A DNA stretch of 56,755 nucleotides from a virus. Made by a program: the position numbers and the translations under genes. Where the stretch lies: positions 1 to 56,755 of IMG/VR virus record IMGVR_UViG_3300020442_002198. One strand, 5' to 3'. The notes below the pieces were generated by a model. That model did not search any database and had not been told where the DNA came from. It worked only from the letters and a program-made list of their open reading frames with translations. Below, one piece after another: positions 51,001-56,755 of the stretch (the first letter of the stretch is position 1; the number at the start of each line of letters is the position of its first letter).

Positions 51001-53632
51001 ATGGCACTTCTGTTGCATCTCTACCATCAGCAATACTACCAAACTCTCCGTATGAATTATTACCATTTGTTGCACGAATAATTCCGCCATCTTCTGCAAG
51101 ATAACCAATCTGAGCATAATATGTAAACACAGAAACAAGTTCAGCTCTTGCATTATTCAATACCCAAGCACCTATACCATCTGATATTACTTGTGTAAAG
51201 TCGTTTGATACCATAGATTTATTTCCGCCAGCATGTAACGAACCGTCTATTTTTTGACCTGTTCCGCCTCGACCGAGTGTTGTAACTCCTTGTATATATG
51301 GTGATCTAGTTTTTATCCAAACAGCATCATCATCAGTACCTAAACCTGGATCTAGTGAACAATAAGCACCTGCTGTTGGTCTTTGATAAAGATCGAAAGC
51401 TCCTGGAGGGTTCAATCCACCATCCATACCATCTACAGTACAGTTACGTAAGCCTGTAGCATCATGAAGATAAAATAAATCTTCTAGTCCAGCACCTGTT
51501 ATTTCATTTTTCCAATGTCTAGCAGCTCTAATACTTCTATAATTTCCTGGATATTTTAAATCATGTTCAAAGGCTATGAAAAATAATTCTATATATTTTC
51601 TAATCCAAGCCTTATCAATATTTGTATAGGCTGTTTGATTTATATCATTCCAAGCTATACCCTGTTCAACAAGCCAGTTTCTATTATTTTTGAGTATAGT
51701 TGCACCGTTCAATCTATTTGTATCAGTGGTTATTTGTCTTGTGCCAATAACTGTTGGGTTGCTTCCTTGATTATCTATTGTGTATGCTACATATTGATTT
51801 ATAAAAACATTGTTATTCGATACATATGAAGCTGATACTGTGTCACTTACTACATCAGTGTTTATTGTTTGTTCCAATGTGTTTCCTGCCAAGGATCCTA
51901 TAGAATTATTAACAAACATGTTAGGTAAAAGGGTCATTAAATACTGCATAATATTCTGCATATAAGTGTAATCACCCGTTACATAGTCTCTTTTCTTTTC
52001 AGTTAATACTATAGTAGTAGTACGAAGTTCGTCTCCCATTACTACACAATTAGCCGGAACAATTATAGGTCCTGGTTCGAGATATCTGCCACCAGCTACT
52101 CTAACCTTTGTAGGTTTATCTCTTGAAATATTATCTTCTATGTATTGACATGCATAGTTTACACTTTTAAAAGGATATAAAGGTGTCAATCCATTTCCTA
52201 TTTTATCTTCTCCATTAGGAGTTACAAATACAACTAATTCATCTGCATAATAAGTACGCCAAACAAGATTATCATCATCGTCTATACTCAATACTTGTCT
52301 GTCATTACCTATGTTTAATGCAGTATTTCCAAAAGATGAACCATCGTTTTGTAAAGTTCTATTTAAATTGAAAGTTAGCAAATCACCATATTGATTCATG
52401 CCTGCAGGGTTTGGAGTTTCTACAACAATATCCCAATAGAAACGCCCACTACCGTTGTCTCCAGGATGGTTGCCTGAGTTACTTAAATGATATTGATTAC
52501 ATTCGTACAAGCTACCAAAAAATTGCACTGTTTCGCCAACACTGTATCTTACGTTTGACGCCCAATTTCCGGCATATTTTTGTGCATCTGTTACTTTTTC
52601 CCACAGATCTGCATCGAGATAATTTAGAGTATTTGCAGTAGTGCTATCATCTTGAGGTGCTGGCACTCCTGGTACTGTGCGTATTGCTATGTAAGTGTGT
52701 CCACCTCTACGTACAAGATCGCCTGGTAGATAATCTACAGTTCCGTTATATTCTCCTCGGAAATTATAGCTTCTTTCTAATAATATCCAACCTGTTGTAC
52801 TATCATCTAATAATGCAGGAGCAACATTTTGTGTTGTCTGTGTTGCATAAAATATGTAACCTCCATATCTTACTACATTACCATTTACATAGATTGTATC
52901 TGCATTCCAATCGCCATTATATTCAAAACCTGGAAGTTCTACTACAAATTTTGTATTATCAAATGTACCTGAGTCTGTATGTGTTTCTGTACATTTTAAG
53001 ACACTTCCGCCGTATAATACTAAATCATTTTTTCTATAAACATAAGTGTTTTCTGCGTCTGATGGTCTATATAATCCTGTAAATTCTATACCATTATGAA
53101 ATACTTCCCAAAGTGAATCTGTAGAATCATCGCCTAAAACTGCTTCTAATGTACTGCCTGCTGTATGTTCTTTGATACAACGATAAACAATACCATTATA
53201 TTTTACTATACTACCGCGTCCATAATTTGTTCCTGTTTCCCAAGTACCTTGATACCTTATTGCATCAGCAAATATTGTCCAATCATTGATATTATCTTCA
53301 AAAGCAGCCGCAGTATGCCCTTTTGTACAAATATATAAAGCACCGCCAAATAGTACAATATCACCTTCGTCATATACTGTTCCGGTAACCCAAGTGCCGT
53401 CAAAAGTCCTACCACTTGTCATTACTCGCCATTTTGGTTTTGCTAACGGAGGGTTAGAACCAGGCACTACATAGTATAGATCTGTGCTAAAAATTGGATC
53501 TGCTGTATGCGTTTCTAAACATACATAACTTTTTCCGCCTACCCTTACAATATCATCTCTATTATAAGCTGTAGCGGCTGTCCAATCGCCTTGCCAATTA
53601 TACTTAAACCTATCTAGAATAAACTCTGACAT
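48032..53632 (-). CDS. Giant tail fibre protein (1866 residues)
   Basis: The layout parallels the next gene: N-terminal CBM-like repeats over about 420 residues (FKYNWQGDWTAATAYNRDDI is the first), then a pectin-lyase-like start (GNGLTPLYPFKSVNYACQYI, VRVAGGRYLEPGPIIVPANC). A beta-helix part contains SNDFTQVISDGIGAWVLNNA (near 815) and Asp-box repeats (STDGENWTEG, SSDGVNWT, TSEDGINWT; about 1180-1440). The C-terminal portion has NNVIPTQRAIAAFL. It lacks most of the helical repeats of the larger paralogue. A GGGAG site precedes the ATG. It is probably a host-binding side or long tail fibre. Confidence 0.85.
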   Translation of the reverse strand: MSEFILDRFKYNWQGDWTAATAYNRDDIVRVGGKSYVCLETHTADPIFSTDLYYVVPGSNPPLAKPKWRVMTSGRTFDGTWVTGTVYDEGDIVLFGGALYICTKGHTAAAFEDNINDWTIFADAIRYQGTWETGTNYGRGSIVKYNGIVYRCIKEHTAGSTLEAVLGDDSTDSLWEVFHNGIEFTGLYRPSDAENTYVYRKNDLVLYGGSVLKCTETHTDSGTFDNTKFVVELPGFEYNGDWNADTIYVNGNVVRYGGYIFYATQTTQNVAPALLDDSTTGWILLERSYNFRGEYNGTVDYLPGDLVRRGGHTYIAIRTVPGVPAPQDDSTTANTLNYLDADLWEKVTDAQKYAGNWASNVRYSVGETVQFFGSLYECNQYHLSNSGNHPGDNGSGRFYWDIVVETPNPAGMNQYGDLLTFNLNRTLQNDGSSFGNTALNIGNDRQVLSIDDDDNLVWRTYYADELVVFVTPNGEDKIGNGLTPLYPFKSVNYACQYIEDNISRDKPTKVRVAGGRYLEPGPIIVPANCVVMGDELRTTTIVLTEKKRDYVTGDYTYMQNIMQYLMTLLPNMFVNNSIGSLAGNTLEQTINTDVVSDTVSASYVSNNNVFINQYVAYTIDNQGSNPTVIGTRQITTDTNRLNGATILKNNRNWLVEQGIAWNDINQTAYTNIDKAWIRKYIELFFIAFEHDLKYPGNYRSIRAARHWKNEITGAGLEDLFYLHDATGLRNCTVDGMDGGLNPPGAFDLYQRPTAGAYCSLDPGLGTDDDAVWIKTRSPYIQGVTTLGRGGTGQKIDGSLHAGGNKSMVSNDFTQVISDGIGAWVLNNARAELVSVFTYYAQIGYLAEDGGIIRATNGNNSYGEFGSIADGRDATEVPLTASLNNRTGEAIVAAAYAGEVSDFILAYEYAHSGAEYSVATSDIIGAGANASVIHEEFRDGGLSQARLANSLDSGSPGGGGFLVVEANCQAGDTTTITLSQTDDNEFSDYENMRIWIVSGPGTGQYGYIQAYDDSTKIATIYKDSTNTIGWDHIMPGTPSETSFTTNTRYRIEPRIIYSHPGYTKTTVNNPNARDFRDIVWGLDQRTYTGLQASETPGGTTDGVTVQTATFTVTIGGYNYGATITGAGAGYAVGDTIKFLGTSLGGATPANDLTITVDSISDDSTNSIVTFSTSGTAKAGRWVAVALPNYVIHSTDGENWTEGNLPSVGTWGHVAAGKNTFVALRTDGTSKYAYSSDGVNWTDRDFPVSGSWGGIVFGGGRYMVFDTNSNTVLWSENGISWTQQTIPDSGDSTAPQWQAITFGAGRHVIISGSEDRNVAVTTDGGLNWTINETVLPSPEDSTLATWDWIDVQYGDNIYVAIDRNSLRTAYSHDAATWYAGTGPSPDDSTQLNWQHLKYGQGVFALIGNTGSKLIGDDITTGPINLMYTSEDGINWTQRELDQFEWNSIAFGNPSGDGYWVAVAKNDSVVGGINKIRTGARAFVRPTVTGGKIGTIRIFEPGSGYDPSSPPTYTVYGNFTLAVDLDNRIFDGCLAQPSFVNRGIGYRTSSTVITVSGNGYADIIPEGNIIYLERLTKIPGPGVQIIFPNIPDEDTADENDLKIFTGVIITEEGETGYGGEDYPGQPDENGYFKIKVQISPSLKEEYTDGGWTNHGVQVTLRERYSQCRITGHDFLDIGTGNFIQTNYPDLYAGGAYFVAKPENEVYELDGGKVFYTSTDQDGNFRAGELFSVQQSTGIVTISAEYFDLDGLSELALGGVRLGGSGAVIREFSTDQTFFEDSNNVIPTQRAIAAFLANRLSEGGSELETNQLVAGVTLLGSAQNLIDTTSGQEIIFPKLTKIQGDDANLSGSIIAQNLLLRPDDSSNGVF

Positions 53633-53642
53633 CTACTGCTCC

Positions 53643-54056
53643 CTAATACCCTGACCCTGCCAGTCCACCATATGTAGAACTTTTTCCTTCTGATGAATGG
53701 CCTGTTGGATATGTATATCCTTCTGAAATACGTAATACAAATTGTCCGTCTGTTTGATCAACATAATATAATAAACTTCTTCCGTCCCATTTAAATTGTG
53801 GATATCTTAAGTTTGAATATAGAATATTATGTTGTTCATCTAATCCTGTTAAAAAATTAATACCTTCTTCAAAGTCTGGAAAGTTTCCATCTGCTGAACC
53901 TAACTCGTTAATTGATATAGGCTCTTCAGCTTGTCCAAGTTGATCAAGTCTAATTAAAAATAATTCACCGTCATCATTTCTACGTAATCCATAAAAGTAC
54001 CGTTTGATAAACCCGTTTAAAACATCAGTTGGACTATTTCCTATATATTGAGTCAT
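53643..54056 (-). CDS. Small fibre-associated virion protein
   Basis: The 137-residue protein (MTQYIGNSPTDVLNGFIKRY) contains YFYGLRRNDDGELFLIRLDQ, DFEEGINFLTGLDEQHNILY and KWDGRSLLYYVDQTDG. I recall this type of short protein between fibre genes in marine T4-like phages, with no proven role. It overlaps the upstream gene by one base. It is likely a structural connector in the baseplate-fibre complex. Confidence 0.65.
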   Translation of the reverse strand: MTQYIGNSPTDVLNGFIKRYFYGLRRNDDGELFLIRLDQLGQAEEPISINELGSADGNFPDFEEGINFLTGLDEQHNILYSNLRYPQFKWDGRSLLYYVDQTDGQFVLRISEGYTYPTGHSSEGKSSTYGGLAGSGY

Positions 54057-54385
54057 TATGTTATCTCCACGTAACTAAGCAAGACGTCAACACTATCTGT
54101 GATACTTGCTTTTACACTTAATTTATTTGATGGTGCTAGAATAAGTTTTTCGCCTCCGTTTACTGCTCGTAAACTTGTATTAGCAGGTAACAATACATCT
54201 TTCATATAGTGTCCTTGTACACTAGTATCATCGTCTATTAATACTGACACATAAACAAAACTGTCTGTAAGATTAGTCAAACTCATTCCAACAATAGTTG
54301 CTCTTTGTGCCGCTGTGGTTGACAATATTTCTACCGGTAACAAGCCGACTTGCACTACATTTTTGTTTTTAAAGGTTGTTGCCAT
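54056..54385 (-). CDS. Small virion protein, beta-rich
   Basis: The 109-residue protein (MATTFKNKNVVQVGLLPVEI) has a beta-sandwich-like pattern: RATIVGMSLTNLTDSFVYVS, then PANTSLRAVNGGEKLILAPS and VKASITDSVDVLLSYVEI. It resembles the product at 40578-40898 and so may be a repeated decoration or connector protein. It overlaps the next gene by one base and follows the LamG-type fibre by four bases, so it is co-expressed with both. Confidence 0.65.
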   Translation of the reverse strand: MATTFKNKNVVQVGLLPVEILSTTAAQRATIVGMSLTNLTDSFVYVSVLIDDDTSVQGHYMKDVLLPANTSLRAVNGGEKLILAPSNKLSVKASITDSVDVLLSYVEIT

Positions 54386-54389
54386 ATTC

Positions 54390-56755
54390 TTATCCTAAAC
54401 TTATTGCCAAACTAATAGCTAAATCCTCTGCGTCTGCGAAGCTAATGCCTCCTGATGTACCAACCACAGACCCCCAACTTGCACCATCATAAACTTCTAC
54501 TCTTCCATCTGCTGTATTCCAACGTATCATACCTTCTTCAGCGTAAGCTGCACCAGGTTTGTTAGTGTTGTCACCTACCGGAATAACCAGTCCGTATGTG
54601 CCAGCAAATTTTACATAACCATTGTTTGTGTTTCTAAATTCTGTTACACTATCTGAAACAAGATTTGTAATTTGGTTGCCGTTAAACCCAAAGTTAGAAA
54701 ATTTTACCTGTCCTGTACCTTGTGCATCAAGTTCTAAGTCTGTGTCTGTTGTAACAGTACTTATCCTATTTCCATCTATCTCTATATCATCTACGGCCAA
54801 TTTACCAACCTGTAACCTGTCTTTTGTTAAATTAGCTACTGCACTATTTTGAATTATAAATCTTATAGTATCATCGTTTGCACCAGGAGTCAGTTCAGGT
54901 GTAATTTTTGTATCACCATCTAAATCTTCAAGACCTGTAAATTTATTCCAATTTGTTCCATCATATCCTTCGAAACTGTTAGTTTCGGAATTGAATCTCA
55001 TTTGTCCACTTGCAGGAGTTGGCCTTTGTGCTGTTGTACCTACAGGTAATTTCATAGCACCTGTTGCATTTACATTTACATTTCCATCATCTGGTGCTAA
55101 AGTTAGATCTCCAGTTGTTGTAGATATAGTTGTAAAATTAATTCTTATGTCATCGTTGAGAACAATATCTCCATTACCAGAAGTTCTAAATTCTAAATCT
55201 GCATTGCTTACTGTTGTACCAATATTATTACCAACTATTAATATGCTATCTGTTGAAAATGCTGTGGCAGAAATTTCTCCTGTTGCGCCTGATGCACTAG
55301 CAACAAATAAATTACCAACTACTTCTAAATTATTGCTGATTACCACATCATTATCTGGTATAAGTATTCTACCTGTTCCGCTTGCACGTAATTCCATGTC
55401 CGCGTTTGTTGTAGTTGTAGTAATAACATTATTTTCTATTTTTATTTCATCAAATTGTGCCGCTTGATTTACATTTAAATCTTGTGTGACTGTGGCATTT
55501 CCTGTAACATTTAAATTACCAGTTTGTGTACTGTTGCCTGTAATGGTAGTATTTCCGTTGATTACTAAGTTGCTTAAAGTAGTTGTGCCTGATACAGTAA
55601 GATCGTTATCTATTTGAACATTATTACTTGGTACTTTAATTTTGCCAGTTCCATTGGCCCTTAGTTCTAAATCTGCGTTACTTACAGTCGTTCTAATTAC
55701 ATTCGTATCTATTTCAAAATCATCAAGATACATTCTACCAACAAACAAATTACTCCATGTATCTGTAGATGTTCCTAATGAATATTTGTTAGTTACCGCT
55801 GGAAGTAAATCACTGTCTATGCCAGCAACAAATTGAATACTGTCATTAGAACTATCACCGAATGTTATGTTGCCGCCTATAGTAACATCGCCGCTTACAT
55901 CTAGATTACCTGTTATATCAACATCATCTACAAATTGGATTTGATCATTTGATGCGTCAAAAATAATATTTCCACTAGTACTTGATATTGTATTTCCGCT
56001 GAATCTTAAATTACCTGTATCAATTCTATCACCTGTTATAATAGTGTTGTTGCCGCCGGTTGAAAATGTAAGTCCACTATTTGTATTAATATTGAAATTA
56101 GCACTTGTAAATGTTACAGTACCGTCATCTTGATTTACATGGAATAAATCTCCAACTCTAAAATCACCCTTGTGATCTACACTGTTAAATCTAACTTTAG
56201 CACCATTTAATTGTGTTACTTCTTGTGTTTGTATAACATTTCCGGGATCATTTTCTTCACCTGCACCTGTGCCAATATACCCTAAATTGTGTCCAATAGC
56301 ATACATTATCACACCAGGTCCGTCACCATAAAGACCAAAATTACCATATACGCTTGCAGAACCTATGCTACGTATTTCAGCACCAAAATCAGTATAGTCA
56401 ACAAGCGTAAATCCTTCTGATGTTGCACCTCCACTAAATCTAATATCTTGTGAAATAGTTGCGTCATCAGTGAATGTAGTCCCTCCATTAGAGCCATCAA
56501 ATCTTGCCATTAGCACAGTTTGCGGAGTGACAATGTGTTGGCTAGTAGGTGCAGAAAATGCAGTTTGATAAACGGTTGCTCCTTTAATTACCCTAAAGTC
56601 ATCAATATAACCATCTGTTGCATCAGACCCGTCATATGCCGCTCCGATCACTAAAGGCTTAATATTTCCGTAATCAAAATTATCTGTGTAGGTAGAACCT
56701 ACTTGTGTGCCGTCTACCCAAAGTTTTGTGTCTGTGCCGGCTTTATCTATAGCTA
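54390..56755 (-). CDS. LamG-containing tail fibre protein, partial (runs off right edge)
   Basis: The frame is open to the right edge (codons from 56753), so the true start is outside the window; the internal GTG at 56651 is not a start. The visible 787 residues begin with KLWVDGTQVGSTYTDNFDYG and YIDDFRVIKGATVYQTAF, a concanavalin/LamG-type domain. A long series of about 60-residue fibre repeats follows, with alternating motifs NTTSNADLELR and GTGKIKVPSNNVQIDNDLTV. The end has AYAEEGMIRWNTADGRVEVY and YDGASWGSVVGTSGG. It is a tail fibre shaft with a sugar-binding head at the N-terminal side. Confidence 0.8.
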   Translation of the reverse strand, partial: AIDKAGTDTKLWVDGTQVGSTYTDNFDYGNIKPLVIGAAYDGSDATDGYIDDFRVIKGATVYQTAFSAPTSQHIVTPQTVLMARFDGSNGGTTFTDDATISQDIRFSGGATSEGFTLVDYTDFGAEIRSIGSASVYGNFGLYGDGPGVIMYAIGHNLGYIGTGAGEENDPGNVIQTQEVTQLNGAKVRFNSVDHKGDFRVGDLFHVNQDDGTVTFTSANFNINTNSGLTFSTGGNNTIITGDRIDTGNLRFSGNTISSTSGNIIFDASNDQIQFVDDVDITGNLDVSGDVTIGGNITFGDSSNDSIQFVAGIDSDLLPAVTNKYSLGTSTDTWSNLFVGRMYLDDFEIDTNVIRTTVSNADLELRANGTGKIKVPSNNVQIDNDLTVSGTTTLSNLVINGNTTITGNSTQTGNLNVTGNATVTQDLNVNQAAQFDEIKIENNVITTTTTNADMELRASGTGRILIPDNDVVISNNLEVVGNLFVASASGATGEISATAFSTDSILIVGNNIGTTVSNADLEFRTSGNGDIVLNDDIRINFTTISTTTGDLTLAPDDGNVNVNATGAMKLPVGTTAQRPTPASGQMRFNSETNSFEGYDGTNWNKFTGLEDLDGDTKITPELTPGANDDTIRFIIQNSAVANLTKDRLQVGKLAVDDIEIDGNRISTVTTDTDLELDAQGTGQVKFSNFGFNGNQITNLVSDSVTEFRNTNNGYVKFAGTYGLVIPVGDNTNKPGAAYAEEGMIRWNTADGRVEVYDGASWGSVVGTSGGISFADAEDLAISLAISLG

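Noticed and set aside
54390-56651. GTG at 56651 as the true start of the LamG fibre
   Set aside because: The frame stays open with LamG-like sequence up to the window edge, so the gene is truncated by the window.
1-56755. CRISPR array, tRNA cluster, insertion sequence or integrase/attachment site
   Set aside because: None of the expected repeat-spacer, cloverleaf, transposase or integrase patterns was found.

Overview
The window is part of the genome of an AT-rich, T4-like marine myovirus of the type that infects cyanobacteria or SAR11-like bacteria. Recognisable T4 core proteins support this: UvsX, UvsY, gp32, gp17, gp16, gp4-like, gp18, gp19, gp13, gp14, gp15 and a gp1-type dNMP kinase. 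So do promoters of the T4 late type (NATAAATA) and the very large marine-type tail fibres. No host-like chromosomal genes, tRNA, CRISPR or insertion sequence was seen. The host cannot be decided from this window, since no photosynthesis gene is present.

Left part (1-20.6 kb, nearly all minus strand). In transcription order this holds gp13, the dNMP kinase with its own consensus sigma-70 promoter, an HNH-type protein on the opposite strand, an enlarged tail sheath, the tail tube, a strong terminator, and a baseplate/tube-like protein. These are followed by a small virion protein, a gp4-like head completion protein, the small terminase, two proteins with capsid-targeting-like N-termini, the large terminase and a Cys-rich conserved protein. 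Then come gp32 (sigma-70 promoter), uvsX and uvsY. The left end holds a nucleotidyltransferase-cupin fusion and a two-domain glycosyltransferase that starts on TTG and runs off the window.

Centre (20.6-26.8 kb). A palindromic pair of back-to-back late promoters drives gp13 leftward and gp14-gp15 rightward. The rightward unit continues into a Nudix hydrolase, a degenerate cupin and two small unknown genes. It meets head-on a fibre-like protein that carries two cupredoxin-like segments.

Sugar and tailoring island (26.8-36.4 kb, minus strand, overlapping or nearly contiguous genes). It encodes HldE, GmhB-like and HldD enzymes for ADP-heptose, a GT9/heptosyltransferase-like protein, a NodU-type carbamoyltransferase, a flavin-dependent halogenase, four 2OG-Fe(II)-oxygenase-like proteins and a cupin. 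It lies inside the tail-gene region. It looks like a self-contained pathway that makes, transfers and chemically decorates a heptose; this is the most interesting system in the window.

Right part (36.5-56.8 kb, minus strand). This is the tail-fibre region: a LamG-containing fibre that runs off the right edge, two small virion proteins, two giant paralogous fibres (1866 and 2361 residues) with N-terminal carbohydrate-binding-like repeats, two more small structural proteins, three tandem Gly/Cys-rich adhesin-like paralogues and a tail assembly chaperone-like protein. There are no gene-free stretches above 300 bases. Late genes fall into two classes: some have a late promoter 17-35 bases upstream plus a Shine-Dalgarno site, and others have the promoter only 5 bases before the ATG, which predicts leaderless mRNAs.
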